Below, one piece after another: positions 41,093-54,140 of a stretch of DNA of 64,000 nt (the stretch's first letter is position 1; each line of letters starts with the position of its first letter). Source of the stretch: RYN-133 sp036497285 (GTDB lineage: Bacteria > Actinomycetota > Actinomycetes > Mycobacteriales > Jatrophihabitantaceae); assembly GCA_036497285.1 (NCBI GenBank), contig DASXJR010000093.1, positions 16,408 through 80,407 on the forward strand, given 5' to 3'. The notes beneath the pieces are model-generated. The model did not search any database. It had not been told where the DNA came from and saw nothing but the letters and a program-made list of their open reading frames with translations. A program made the position numbers and the translations under genes.

Positions 41093-41532
41093 TGCTTTCT
41101 TCCTCCGGATCGGCGCCCGACCAGTCGGTTGCCGGACCAGTCATGGCTGATGGTGATGATGCTTGTCTCGGACAATCCTGCTACAGCAGCGGCTTCACTG
41201 ATGTCGGAGGGCTCGACGTAACCGGCCCGGCCACGCTTGGGCGTCAGCAGCCAGATCGCGCCGTCGTCGGCGAGCGGGCTGATGGCGTCGACGAGCAGAT
41301 CGGTGAGGTCCTCGTCGCCCTCGCGGTACCAGATCAGCACCACGTCGACGACCTCGTCGGAGTCGTCACCGAGGATCTCCTCGCCCGTTTCCTCCTCGAG
41401 ACTGTCACGCAATGCCGCGTCGACGTCGTCGTCGTAGCCGATCTCCATGATCAGCATGCCGCGCTTGAAGCCCATCCGCGCAGCGACGCCACGACTGTCC
41501 CCCGACGCGGCGCGCGTGCTCCCGGTGCCCAC
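41089..41532 (-). CDS. DUF3052 family protein
   Basis: 147-residue acidic protein of an actinobacteria-specific family: MGFKRGMLIMEIGYDDDVD, VLIWYREGDEDLTDLLVDA, IWLLTPKRGRAGYVEPSDI and SEAAAVAGLSETS. Function unknown. The GTG at 41532 has AAGGA nine bases upstream. It forms a translational pair with ahpE and is divergent from aceE across 87 bp, an arrangement I recall from other actinobacteria. Confidence 0.88.
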   Translation of the reverse strand: MGTGSTRAASGDSRGVAARMGFKRGMLIMEIGYDDDVDAALRDSLEEETGEEILGDDSDEVVDVVLIWYREGDEDLTDLLVDAISPLADDGAIWLLTPKRGRAGYVEPSDISEAAAVAGLSETSIITISHDWSGNRLVGRRSGGRKQ

Positions 41533-41619
41533 GGCAAATCATCCTTCCCATAGCGGCACGGGGCGGCAAGTCGCATTACCGCCTAGTAGCTCTGCCGTTG
41601 ACCCTATCCTTATCCGAGG

Positions 41620-44403
<2,784 letters not shown>

Positions 44404-44409
44404 CGTCGC

Positions 44410-44451
44410 TTTTGGCGGCGTGCCGTCATATAGAACGTCACGCCGCCAAAA
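44410..44451. terminator. Bidirectional terminator between aceE and aldo-keto reductase
   Basis: TTTTGGCGGCGTG (44410-44422) and CACGCCGCCAAAA (44439-44451) form a perfect 13 bp stem with A/T tails on both strands and a 16-base loop. It suits termination of both convergent genes. Confidence 0.85.
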
Positions 44452-44455
44452 CTGG

Positions 44456-45409
<954 letters not shown>

Positions 45410-45434
45410 GCCTTCGACATTACGACCCGTGCGT

Positions 45435-46028
45435 TCAGGCCAGCTCGCACACGAGCAGCTCACCCGTCCCGTCGACCGCGATGCGTCCCGACCCGCGTAC
45501 CGAGTCACCGGGACCCAGCGACTCGGGACCGCATTGCCACGAACCGGCCGTGACGAACAGATGCCATCTCGAGTCCGGAGTGGTCGCCCCGGCCCGCCAC
45601 ACGTCGAAGCGGGCCGGACCGAGGTCGACGGACGGCTCGGTGGTCGTGATCGCCGGTTCCGCCGCTCGGTCCGCCAGGAAGGTGAGCTGGATCAGCCGCA
45701 GCGGCCGGGTCGGCGAGGCGTTGGTCTCGACGTGTCTGATCCCCGACCCGGTCTGCTGCACGAAGACTCGGCCCGGTTCGACGAAGCGCACCTGGCCGGC
45801 GTCGTCCTCGTGCCGGAGGCGTCCCGCCACTACCCAGCTGACGATCGCGACCCCGCGATGCGGATGCCATCCGAAGCCGGCGCCGGCCGCGACGAGGTGC
45901 TCGTCCACGCCGATGAGGGCGCCGAAGGCGACGTTGTCCGGGTCGTAGTGAGCGCCGGTCGAGAAGCAGTGCCAGGTCTGCACGCCGTCGAACTCGGTAC
46001 GAAACCGCGCGGCCGCGGCGAGGATCAC
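45435..46028 (-). CDS. Pirin-like bicupin protein
   Basis: 197 residues. FSTGAHYDPDNVAFG, the metal-binding region GFGWHPHRGVAIVSWVVAGRLRH and VFVQQTGSGIRHVETN match the YhhW/pirin family, some of which show quercetinase activity. The protein is shorter than most pirins (about 230). GTG at 46028 overlaps the PHP gene stop (GTGA), so the two are co-translated. Confidence 0.83.
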   Translation of the reverse strand: MILAAAARFRTEFDGVQTWHCFSTGAHYDPDNVAFGALIGVDEHLVAAGAGFGWHPHRGVAIVSWVVAGRLRHEDDAGQVRFVEPGRVFVQQTGSGIRHVETNASPTRPLRLIQLTFLADRAAEPAITTTEPSVDLGPARFDVWRAGATTPDSRWHLFVTAGSWQCGPESLGPGDSVRGSGRIAVDGTGELLVCELA

Positions 46029-47065
46029 GACGTGCCCGAGCTGTGGTCGGCCGTCCAGGCGAGCAGGCCGTCGACGCTGCGGGTGTTCACGATCCGCGTC
46101 GGATCGAGGCCACACTCGACCGCCTTCTCGCAGCCGTTCGGTTGCCAGTCGAGTTGACCCGGGGCATGCGCATCGGTGTCGATCGAGAACAGGCAACCGA
46201 CCTCGATCGCCTGCTGCAGCAGCGGATTGGGTGGGTCGAGCCGCTCGGGCCGGGAATTGATCTCGACCGCGACACCGAACGCCTCGCACGCGGCGAACAC
46301 GATTTCGGCGTCGAACTCCGACTCGGGTCGCGTGCCGCGCGCGCCCATGACCATGCGTCCGGTGCAGTGACCCAGGATGTCGGTATGCGGATTGGCGATG
46401 GCCGCGACCATGCGTGGGGTCATCTCGCTCGACGGCATCCGCAGCTTGGAGTGCACGCTCGCGACGACGAGATCGAGCCGCGCGAGCAGCGCCGGCTTCT
46501 GGTCGAGCGTGCCGTCCTCGTTGATGTCGACCTCGATACCGGTCAGCAGGCGGAACGGTGCGAGTTCCTGGTTGATCTCGGCCACGACGTCCAGCTGGCG
46601 TTCGAGGCGTTCGACGGACAGCCCGTTGGCCACGGTCAGCCGCGGCGAGTGATCGGTGAGCACGAGGTACTCGTGGCCGAGGTCGCGCGCGGCCATCGCC
46701 ATCTCCCGGATCGGGGAACCACCGTCGGACCAGTCGGAGTGCGAATGGCAATCGCCACGCAGTTTGGCCCGGAGCTCGTTGACGGCCGGTGGCAGCGGCT
46801 CGGTCTCGAGCGCCAACGCCTTCGTCAGCGCTCCCGGTTCCTCACCGCGCAGTGACTCGAGCACGGCCGCGGCTGTGCTGTTGCCGACGCCTTTGACCTT
46901 GGTCAGTGTGCCGTCGGCCGCACGCGCGGAGACCTCGTCGGCACCGAGCTCCTCGAGGGCGTTGGCGGCGCCCCGGTAGGCGCGCACCCGATAGGTCGAT
47001 TCCAGTGCGCGCTCGAGCAGGAACGCGATGTGCCGCAGGTCGGCTACCGGATCTCGACTTGCCAC
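46025..47065 (-). CDS. PHP-domain phosphoesterase with PolX-like helix-hairpin-helix
   Basis: 346 residues. The N-terminal 90 residues hold helix-hairpin-helix motifs (LTKVKGVGNSTAAAVLESL) as in family X DNA polymerases; residues 100-340 are a PHP domain with metal ligands in GDCHSHSDWSDG (His107, His109), VLTDHSPRL, GIEVDI, VASVHS, and FSIDTDAHA. The polymerase palm is missing. Either a DNA 3' end-processing phosphoesterase or a histidinol-phosphatase relative is possible. Confidence 0.83.
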   Translation of the reverse strand: MASRDPVADLRHIAFLLERALESTYRVRAYRGAANALEELGADEVSARAADGTLTKVKGVGNSTAAAVLESLRGEEPGALTKALALETEPLPPAVNELRAKLRGDCHSHSDWSDGGSPIREMAMAARDLGHEYLVLTDHSPRLTVANGLSVERLERQLDVVAEINQELAPFRLLTGIEVDINEDGTLDQKPALLARLDLVVASVHSKLRMPSSEMTPRMVAAIANPHTDILGHCTGRMVMGARGTRPESEFDAEIVFAACEAFGVAVEINSRPERLDPPNPLLQQAIEVGCLFSIDTDAHAPGQLDWQPNGCEKAVECGLDPTRIVNTRSVDGLLAWTADHSSGTS

Positions 47066-47069
47066 GGGT

Positions 47070-47798
47070 TCACCGTAGCGACGGGACGCCGAGGGTGAGG
47101 TACGCGAATCCGAGCACGCCACGGTAGCCGCGCAGCCATCCGGCGCGGTGCCTGTCGGCCTGCTCGCGTTGTGCGGTCGCGGACGGGTGGGTCATGACGT
47201 ACTCCTCGAGGTCAGCGAGGTAGCCCGATTCGAAGGCGTTCCACTCGTCCTCGTTGGCGGTCTGGATGTCGACCGGACGAAAGCCCGCGGCGGTAGACCA
47301 ATCGACGAGGGTGGCGAGGTCAGGCAGCTCGTCCGGCGTCGCACCGAGGCCCGCCGCTTGTGCGACCGTCGGCGGCCGCTGCCAGTAGCCCGTCCCGATC
47401 AACAAGACCCCGCCGGGACGGACGAGCGGGTGCAGCGCGGCGAGCGCGCTCGCCTGGTCGCCCCACACGTGGTCGGCGCCGATGCACAGCACCGCGTCCG
47501 CGGGCTCGAGCGGGGCGGAGCCCTCGCCAGCGCGCAGTTCGACGCGATCGGCCAGGCCGCGCCGCACCGCGTTGTCGCGGCCGCGGACGATCAGCTTCTC
47601 GTCCGAGTCGACCCCGAGTCCCCGCGCGTCCGGCGCGGCGGCGAGCACCCGCAGCAGCAATTCGGCCCAGCCGCATCCGATGTCGAGCACCGTTACCGGA
47701 CCCCGGCGCGCCAAGGCCGCCGCGAGTGCGTCGGCGCGGGTACCCGACAGCGGACTGTTGAAGTCGAGATGGTCGTAGTAGCCGATCATTTCGGTCAT
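47070..47798 (-). CDS. SAM-dependent methyltransferase
   Basis: 242 residues: MTEMIGYYDHLDFNSPLSG, motif I VTVLDIGCGWAELLLRVL, GLGVDSDEK, and the region DAVLCIGADHVWGDQASALAALHPLVRPGGVLLIGTGYW. A Trp-rich C-terminal region follows. Substrate unknown. The ATG at 47798 fits the family start; ATG 47822 would add eight residues. It diverges from the fabD operon across 120 bp. Confidence 0.85.
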   Translation of the reverse strand: MTEMIGYYDHLDFNSPLSGTRADALAAALARRGPVTVLDIGCGWAELLLRVLAAAPDARGLGVDSDEKLIVRGRDNAVRRGLADRVELRAGEGSAPLEPADAVLCIGADHVWGDQASALAALHPLVRPGGVLLIGTGYWQRPPTVAQAAGLGATPDELPDLATLVDWSTAAGFRPVDIQTANEDEWNAFESGYLADLEEYVMTHPSATAQREQADRHRAGWLRGYRGVLGFAYLTLGVPSLR

Positions 47799-47918
47799 GA
47801 CCTGACCGTATCCAGCGCTCATTCGGACGACCGGAGGGTTCCTCCACAACCACACCCGTGACGGACCCGGTAAATTCGGACTCGCCTGGCCGACGTGCGA
47901 CAAGAGAGGCTGGTAACC

Positions 47919-48872
47919 GTGATAGCCATCTTCGCCCCCGGGCAGGGGGCGCAGACACCCGGCATGCTCGCGCCCTGGCTCGAGCTGACCGGCGTGGCCG
48001 ACACGGTCGGCGAATGGAGCGAGCTCGCCGGGCTCGACCTCGTCCGGCTCGGAACGACCGCCGACGCGGACGAGATCAAGGACACCGCAGTCACCCAGCC
48101 CTTGATCGTGGCCCTCGGCGCCATCGTCGCCGCGCAGGTCGGCGCCGATGATCAGACCGCCGGCGAGCCCGAGCGGGTCGTCGCCGGGCACAGCGTCGGC
48201 GAGCTCACCGCCGCCTCGGTCGCCGGAGCGTTGTCCCCGGCCGATGCGATCGCATTCGCCGCCCGGCGTGGCGGCGAAATGGCTGCCGCGTGTGCGGTGA
48301 CCCCGACGGGCATGTCCGCGCTGCTCGGCGGCGACCCCGACGAGGTCGTGGCCGTCATCGAGGCCGTGGGGCTCACTCCGGCCAACCGCAACGGGGCCGG
48401 CCAGATCGTCGCGGCCGGCGCTGTGGACGCGCTCGAGAAGCTCGCCGCCGAGCCGCCGGCCGGCGCCCGGGTACGTCCGCTGCCGGTGGCTGGTGCCTTC
48501 CACACCCATTACATGGCCCCCGCCGAGCACGCGCTGCGTGACTACGCGGCCGATCTCGAGCCTTCCGACCCACGTCCGATCCTGCTGTCCAACGCCGACG
48601 GCGCCGCGGTCACCAGCGGCCGCGAGCTGATCAACCGCCTCGTCGCCCAGGTGACACTGCCGGTGCGCTGGGACCTGTGCTTGCAGACCTGCGCCGATCT
48701 CGGTGTCACGGCAGCGATCGAGCTCGCCCCGGCCGGTGCGCTCACCGGCATCGCCAAGCGCGAGCTGCCCGGGGTGGAACTGCTCGCGATCAAGTCCCCC
48801 GATGACCTCGACCACGCGCGGACCCTCATCGCCAGCGGTCCGCACCACCGCGAGAGCGAGCACACGTCATGA
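47919..48872 (+). CDS. fabD: Malonyl-CoA:ACP transacylase
   Basis: Loads malonyl units onto ACP for type II fatty acid synthesis. 317 residues with FAPGQGAQTPGM at the start, the nucleophile motif GHSVGE (Ser92) and AFHTHYM (catalytic His about 197). The GTG at 47919 has AGAGAGG about ten bases upstream. First gene of fabD-fabH-acpP-fabF, the order known from Streptomyces; the PucR-type activator fasR usually in front is absent here. Confidence 0.94.
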   Translation: MIAIFAPGQGAQTPGMLAPWLELTGVADTVGEWSELAGLDLVRLGTTADADEIKDTAVTQPLIVALGAIVAAQVGADDQTAGEPERVVAGHSVGELTAASVAGALSPADAIAFAARRGGEMAAACAVTPTGMSALLGGDPDEVVAVIEAVGLTPANRNGAGQIVAAGAVDALEKLAAEPPAGARVRPLPVAGAFHTHYMAPAEHALRDYAADLEPSDPRPILLSNADGAAVTSGRELINRLVAQVTLPVRWDLCLQTCADLGVTAAIELAPAGALTGIAKRELPGVELLAIKSPDDLDHARTLIASGPHHRESEHTS

Positions 48873-49831
48873 TTGCCACAGCTACCGGCGCCCCCGGCGC
48901 CCGCATCCTCGGCATGGGCCACTACCGCCCGGCCAACGTCCTCACCAACCAGGATCTGATCGACCGCGGCGTCGAAAGCAACGACGAGTGGATCAAGACC
49001 CGGGTCGGGATCGCCGAGCGCCGCTGGGCAGATCCCGACGAGACCATCGTCGACATGGCCGAGACGGCCGCTAGCAAGGCCATGGCGAGCAGCGGGGTCT
49101 CGGCCGACGACATCGACTTCGTCCTTGTCGCCACCTGCACGATGCCCGAACCGGTGCCGGCCGCTGCGCCGCAACTCGCGACCCGGCTCGGCATCAACGC
49201 TCCCGGCGCGTACGACATCAGTTCGGGCTGCTCCGGCTTCGTCTATTCGACGGCCGCGGCCGCGGCCGCGATCCAGACCGGCCAGGCCCGCAACGTCCTC
49301 GTCGTGGCCTCCGAGAGGTTCAGCGGCTGGCTCGACCTGGCGGACCGCTCGACATGCATCATCCTGGCCGACGGCGCGGGGGCTGCGGTGATCGGACCGT
49401 CCGACGAACCGGCGATCGGGCCGATCGTGTGGGGCAGCGACGGCGCGCAGTACGACACGGTCGCCATCGACGCCGAGACGCGGTTCTTCCGCCAGGAGGG
49501 CCAGACCGTCTACCGCTGGGCGACCTCGCAGATGGCCCCGATCGCTCTCGAGGCGTGCCGGCGCGCCGGCGTCGACCCGTCGGAGCTTGCGGCGTTCGTC
49601 CCGCACCAGGCGAACCTGCGCATCATCGAGGCGATCGCCAAGCGGCTGGGGGCACCGAATGCGGTTGTCGCGCGCGACATCGTCACCTCGGGCAACACCT
49701 CGGCGGCGTCCATCCCGCTCGCGCTGTCGCAGATGGTCGAGCGCGGCGAGATCCCGTCCGGTGCGCCGGTTCTGCTGCTCGGCTTCGGCTCGGGGCTGGC
49801 CTATGCGGCCCAGGTGGTGCTCGCACCGTAG
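48869..49831 (+). CDS. fabH: Beta-ketoacyl-ACP synthase III
   Basis: Initiating condensing enzyme joining an acyl-CoA primer with malonyl-ACP. 320 residues with catalytic triad Cys121 (SSGCSGF), His246 (VPHQANLRI) and Asn276 (SGNTSAASIPLAL). GDGA-like ILADGAGAAVIG and the C-terminal LLLGFGSGLAYAA are typical. The start overlaps the fabD stop (ATGA). Confidence 0.95.
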   Translation: MIATATGAPGARILGMGHYRPANVLTNQDLIDRGVESNDEWIKTRVGIAERRWADPDETIVDMAETAASKAMASSGVSADDIDFVLVATCTMPEPVPAAAPQLATRLGINAPGAYDISSGCSGFVYSTAAAAAAIQTGQARNVLVVASERFSGWLDLADRSTCIILADGAGAAVIGPSDEPAIGPIVWGSDGAQYDTVAIDAETRFFRQEGQTVYRWATSQMAPIALEACRRAGVDPSELAAFVPHQANLRIIEAIAKRLGAPNAVVARDIVTSGNTSAASIPLALSQMVERGEIPSGAPVLLLGFGSGLAYAAQVVLAP

Positions 49832-49874
49832 GTTGACGTTCGAACCCATCCACCAACCGAAAGGAATCACTCCA

Positions 49875-50117
49875 GTGGCCAGTGCCGAGGAGATCCGCGA
49901 AGGACTCGCCAGCATCCTCGAAGAGGTTGCCGACGTGTCGCCCGGCGACGTCAGCGACGAGAAGAGTTTTGTCGACGACCTGGACGTCGACTCGCTGTCC
50001 ATGGTCGAGGTGGCGATGGCCGCCGAGGAGAAGTTCGGCGTGAAGATCCCTGACGACGAACTGCCGAAGCTCAAGACCGTCGGCGACGCCGTCAACTACA
50101 TCTCGAGCAACGCGTAG
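49875..50117 (+). CDS. acpP: Acyl carrier protein
   Basis: 80-residue acidic four-helix protein. The phosphopantetheine site is Ser40 in DDLDVDSLSMVEV; KFGVKIPDDELPKLKTVGDAVNYI completes helices 3 and 4. GTG at 49875 has AAGGAA about eight bases upstream. It carries acyl intermediates for the flanking FabH and FabF. Confidence 0.96.
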   Translation: MASAEEIREGLASILEEVADVSPGDVSDEKSFVDDLDVDSLSMVEVAMAAEEKFGVKIPDDELPKLKTVGDAVNYISSNA

Positions 50118-50120
50118 CCG

Positions 50121-51356
50121 ATGGGCCTTCGAACCGACGAGATCGTCGTCACCGGCCTGGGGGCAACCACCCCGGTCGGTGGCGACGTCAAGTCCTTCTG
50201 GTCCGGCCTGCTCGAGGGACGCTCCGGCGTGGTCGCCCTCGACCAGGACTGGGCCGAACCGCTGTCGGTCCGGATCGCGGCGCCGATGGCCGTCGACCCG
50301 ATCGAGACGCTCTCGCGCGTGCAGGCGCGGCGCCTGGACCGCGCCGAGCAGGCCGCCCTGGTCGCCGCACGTGAGGCTTGGGCCGATGCCGGTTTCTCGG
50401 GCAAGGCGAGCGAGGCCGGCCTCGAACCCACCCGCGTGGCGGTGGTGATCGGGACCGGGATAGGGGGCGTGACCTCCCTGCTCGGGCAGTACGACCTCAT
50501 GCGCGAGAAGGGCCCCGGGCGGGTTTCCCCGTTGCTCATCCCGATGAACATGCCGAACGGCCCCGCCGCCTACGTCGGGCTCGAACTCGGCGCCCAGGCC
50601 GGCGTGCACACAACGGTCAGCGCATGCGCTTCGGGTTCCGAAGCGGTCGCGCTGGGCCTCGACATACTGCAGCTCGACCGCGCGGACGTTGTGGTGGTGG
50701 GCGGTACCGAGGCGTGCATCCACCCGCTGAACATCGCGGGCTTCGCGCAGATGCGCGCGATGTCCACGCGCAACGACGACCCGCAAGCCGCGTCCCGTCC
50801 GTGGGACAAGGGCCGTGACGGGTTCGTGCTGGGCGAGGGCGCAGGGGTGCTCGTGCTCGAGCGGCGCGCCGATGCCGAGGCGCGCGGGCGCACTCCGTAC
50901 GCGGTGCTGGCCGGTGCGGGGATCACCTCCGACGCGTACGACATCGTGCAGCCGCACAAGTCCGGTCAGGTCCGCGCGCTGGAACTCGCAGTGCAGCGTT
51001 CCGGGCTCACCTTCGACGACATCGTGCACGTGAACGCGCATGCCACCTCGACCCCCGTCGGCGACATGGGCGAGGCCGAGGCCGTTGCGGACCTGTTCGG
51101 CGAGGACACGGTCGTGACCGGCACGAAGTCGATGACCGGGCACCTGCTCGGCGCGGCCGGCGCGATCGAATCGGTCGCCACCGTGCTGACGGTGCACCAC
51201 GGCGTCGTCCCACCGACGATCAACCTCGAGGATCCCGATGACGGTTTGCGTCTCGACGTCCCGCGCGAGGCCCGTGAGATGACTGTCGGGGCCGCGATCA
51301 ACGACTCGTTCGGCTTCGGCGGGCACAACACGTCCGTGGTGTTCCGTAAGGCGTAG
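50121..51356 (+). CDS. fabF: Beta-ketoacyl-ACP synthase II
   Basis: Elongating condensing enzyme of fatty acid synthesis. 411 residues: IVVTGLGATTPVGGD, catalytic Cys169 in TVSACASGSEA, His in VNAHATSTPVGD, and KSMTGHLLGAAGAIE; the final NDSFGFGGHNTSVVF is the usual end. It starts three bases after the acpP stop and ends six bases from the opposing membrane-protein gene, leaving no room for a separate terminator. Confidence 0.95.
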   Translation: MGLRTDEIVVTGLGATTPVGGDVKSFWSGLLEGRSGVVALDQDWAEPLSVRIAAPMAVDPIETLSRVQARRLDRAEQAALVAAREAWADAGFSGKASEAGLEPTRVAVVIGTGIGGVTSLLGQYDLMREKGPGRVSPLLIPMNMPNGPAAYVGLELGAQAGVHTTVSACASGSEAVALGLDILQLDRADVVVVGGTEACIHPLNIAGFAQMRAMSTRNDDPQAASRPWDKGRDGFVLGEGAGVLVLERRADAEARGRTPYAVLAGAGITSDAYDIVQPHKSGQVRALELAVQRSGLTFDDIVHVNAHATSTPVGDMGEAEAVADLFGEDTVVTGTKSMTGHLLGAAGAIESVATVLTVHHGVVPPTINLEDPDDGLRLDVPREAREMTVGAAINDSFGFGGHNTSVVFRKA

Positions 51357-51362
51357 TAAGGC

Positions 51363-52106
51363 CTAATCGGTCGTGCGGAAGCGGCTCTCCAAGAGGGCCA
51401 GGGTCGCGTCGTCGCGCGCCGCCAGCATGTAGAACCGGCTGTCCGAATAGGCGTAGACGATCACGCTGGCAGGATCGCCCGAGCCGTCGTCGAGCGTCGC
51501 CGTGATCGACGGGTGGCCCTCGTAGGTGGCCTCGACGACGTCGTTGACCTGGGCGCCGCGAGCCATTCCGACGAGGCCGCCGCGCAGGGCATTGCGGATC
51601 GAGGCGGCCGGCAGCGGCGGCGCGAACGTGTACCCGGCGACGATCTGTTTGTCGGTCGCATCCACCGCCATGTATGCGCTGACGGTGCGACCGTCCACGG
51701 TGAAATTCATCGTGGCGGTCCTGGGATGGCCGATGAACTTCGCGACGAAGTGCCCGCGCGGCGAGCGGTAGGTCATCGCGGCGGCCACCGACGGCGCCTT
51801 GCCGACACGGTCGCGGGGCGGGTTGTGCGTCGGCTCGGGCCGCAGCATCCAAGCCACGGTGGCCGCGATCGCGAGGATGAGGACCACAGCGACCGCCCAG
51901 CGCTTGGCCGTGCCGACTCGGCGGGGCTTGCGCAGCGGGACGAAGCCGGCCGGGACGTCCCACGAGCGCGGGCCCTGGAAGGGCGGATCGGACACCGGCG
52001 GGAAGGTGTCATGGCGTAGCGGCCGGCCGGGCGCGGCGCCGGCCATCAGGTCGTACTCGTCGGGTGCGGAGTGCCGCCCGTGGTAGGACTCGGTGTCCTC
52101 GAACAT
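51363..52106 (-). CDS. Single-pass membrane protein of unknown family
   Basis: 247 residues: a Pro-rich cytoplasmic part (1-65), one membrane helix (about 69-87, WAVAVVLILAIAATVAWML), and an outer domain with YRSPRGHFVAKFIGHPRTATMNF and a mixed alpha/beta pattern. I recognise no named domain; the outer part loosely resembles lipoprotein-like stress domains that bind small ligands. The ATG at 52106 fits. It faces fabF. Confidence 0.7.
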   Translation of the reverse strand: MFEDTESYHGRHSAPDEYDLMAGAAPGRPLRHDTFPPVSDPPFQGPRSWDVPAGFVPLRKPRRVGTAKRWAVAVVLILAIAATVAWMLRPEPTHNPPRDRVGKAPSVAAAMTYRSPRGHFVAKFIGHPRTATMNFTVDGRTVSAYMAVDATDKQIVAGYTFAPPLPAASIRNALRGGLVGMARGAQVNDVVEATYEGHPSITATLDDGSGDPASVIVYAYSDSRFYMLAARDDATLALLESRFRTTD

Positions 52107-52156
52107 GCGCCCTTAATCGGCAGGTTGTCGCCGAACTTGAGGGCGTTCTCCTCGGG

Positions 52157-52672
52157 TTAGACAACTTGGTGCAACAACGTGATCGGCGCGCCATCCCCTC
52201 CCTGTCGGTAGGGCTCGAGTTCGGCGTCCCAGGACGTGCCGAGCAGTTCGGCCAAGCCGTGCGCATACTCCTCGGCACTGTGCGCGCGGGCGAGCAGGCC
52301 ACGAAGGCGTTCCTCGCCGACCACCACGTCCCCGTTCACTGAGATGAGGCTGCGGTGGAAGCCGCGGCCGGGGACGTAGGCGAGCCGCTCGCCGTCGCTG
52401 ACCGATGTCGCGGACTGGGTGATCTCGAAGACGAGCATGGGCCACGGCCGCAATGCCGCGGCCAGTTTGGCGGCGGTGCCGACCTGTCCCGTCCAGGTGA
52501 ACTCGGTGCGCAGATGCTGCGGCGCGACCGGTTGGCCCGTCCATTCGAGACGGACCGGTCGTTCGAGCACGCCCGCTAGCGCCCACTCCACATGCGGAGC
52601 AAGCGCTGTCGGGCAGCAGTGCAGGAACACCACGCCGGTGGTGTTCGGCACCGCGTTTCGCGCACCGGTCAT
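52157..52672 (-). CDS. DUF3145 family protein
   Basis: 171 residues of an actinobacteria-specific family: GVVFLHCCPTALAPHVEWALAG, VRLEWTGQPV, LAAALRPWPMLVFEITQ, FHRSLISVNGDVVVGEERLR. Function unknown; structure-free inference is not possible from sequence alone. The ATG at 52672 was chosen because GGAGG lies six bases upstream; the frame continues upstream without resemblance. Confidence 0.9.
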   Translation of the reverse strand: MTGARNAVPNTTGVVFLHCCPTALAPHVEWALAGVLERPVRLEWTGQPVAPQHLRTEFTWTGQVGTAAKLAAALRPWPMLVFEITQSATSVSDGERLAYVPGRGFHRSLISVNGDVVVGEERLRGLLARAHSAEEYAHGLAELLGTSWDAELEPYRQGGDGAPITLLHQVV

Positions 52673-52891
52673 CGCACACCTCCACAGTTCGACGGCGACG
52701 CCTTCCCCAGCGATCCATCGGTGTGTCGGAGGTGCTCGATGTCCATTGTGGCGTATGAGGTGTGTGTTACGCCAGTTGACTGCGTATTTCTTCCCGATAG
52801 GTCCGTGCTGGGCGCTGTGGAACCACGTCCGTACGGCGTGCGCCATCGGCTCGGCAATCGCGCTGGTGGCCGGCGTACTGCGCGGGTCGGG

Positions 52892-53977
52892 CTAGAAGAC
52901 GACGACCGAGCGGAGCACGTCTCCGCGGTGCATCGCGTCGAACGCCTGCTCGACATCGTCGAGGCTGATCGTCTCGGTGACGAACTTGTCCAGCGGCAGC
53001 CGACCCTGCAGGTGCAGATCGATGAGCATCGGGAAGTCGCGGGAGGGCAGGCAGTCGCCGTACCAGGACGACTTGAGCGCTCCGCCGCGGGAGAAGAAGT
53101 CGAGCAGCGGCATTTCCAGGCGCATGTCCGGGGTCGGTACGCCGACGAGCACGACGGTGCCGGCGAGATCGCGGGCGTAGAAGGCCTGCTGGTAGGTCTC
53201 AGGATGCCCGACCGCCTCGACAACGACGTCCGCGCCGTTGCCTCCCGTCAGCGCCCGGACGGCCTCGACGGGGTCGGTGGTCTTCGAATTGACGGAGTGC
53301 GTGGCGCCGAGTTCCCTCGCCGTGGCGAGTTTCCGGTCGTCGATGTCGACGGCGATGATCGTCGAGGCGCCCGCGAGGTTGGCGCCGGCTATGGCCGCGC
53401 AGCCGACGCCGCCACAGCCGATGACCGCGACGCTGTCGCCGCGGGTCACGCCGGCGGTATTGATCGCCGCACCGAGGCCGGCCATGACACCGCAGCCGAG
53501 CAATCCGGCCACCTCGGGTCTCACGCTCGGGTCGACCTTCGTGCACTGTCCGGCGTGGACGAGCGTCTTCTCCGCGAAGGCGCCGATGCCGAGCGCCGGC
53601 GACAGCTTGGTGCCGTCGGTCAGGGTCATCGCCTGCGCAGCGTTGTGGGTGTTGAAGCAGTACTGCGGACGGCCGCGCCTGCACGCCCGGCACTGCCCGC
53701 AGACCGCGCGCCAGTTGAGGATCACGAAGTCACCCGGGGCGACGTCGGTGACACCGTCGCCGACGGCCTCCACGACGCCGGACGCCTCGTGGCCCAGCAG
53801 GAACGGGAAGTCGTCGTTGATGCCGCCCTCACGGTAGTGCAGGTCGGTGTGGCACACGCCGCACGCCTGCACCTGGACGAGCGCCTCGCCCGGACCGGGG
53901 TCGGGGACCACGATCGTCTCGATCCGAACGGGCTCGCCCTTGGCCAGGCTGACGACTGCGCGCACCTCGTGACTCAT
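52892..53977 (-). CDS. mscR: S-(hydroxymethyl)mycothiol dehydrogenase
   Basis: Zinc alcohol dehydrogenase that oxidises the formaldehyde-mycothiol adduct; may also act as nitrosothiol reductase. 361 residues with catalytic zinc ligands Cys42 (GVCHTDLHYREGGIND) and His63-Glu64 (LGHEASG), structural cysteines 93, 96, 99 and 107 (CGQCRACRRGRPQYC), GCGVMAGLGAAINT and the Rossmann VIGCGGVG. SRGGALKSSWYGDCLP is diagnostic for this group. It implies mycothiol, hence an actinobacterium. The hydrolase often next to mscR is absent. Confidence 0.93.
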   Translation of the reverse strand: MSHEVRAVVSLAKGEPVRIETIVVPDPGPGEALVQVQACGVCHTDLHYREGGINDDFPFLLGHEASGVVEAVGDGVTDVAPGDFVILNWRAVCGQCRACRRGRPQYCFNTHNAAQAMTLTDGTKLSPALGIGAFAEKTLVHAGQCTKVDPSVRPEVAGLLGCGVMAGLGAAINTAGVTRGDSVAVIGCGGVGCAAIAGANLAGASTIIAVDIDDRKLATARELGATHSVNSKTTDPVEAVRALTGGNGADVVVEAVGHPETYQQAFYARDLAGTVVLVGVPTPDMRLEMPLLDFFSRGGALKSSWYGDCLPSRDFPMLIDLHLQGRLPLDKFVTETISLDDVEQAFDAMHRGDVLRSVVVF

Positions 53978-54140
53978 GGGTCGGATCATGCCGGTAATCG
54001 GCTCGTGGTGGTAACACCCTGGTTCGGCGCGGACACCCCGGCGACCCTGAGGCCAGAGCGCCAGACAGTCGTAGTAGCACCCCGGCGGCACGCAGGCTGA
54101 TCTCCTCGAACCGGCGCCGGCGTCCGTCCACGCTTGCGTC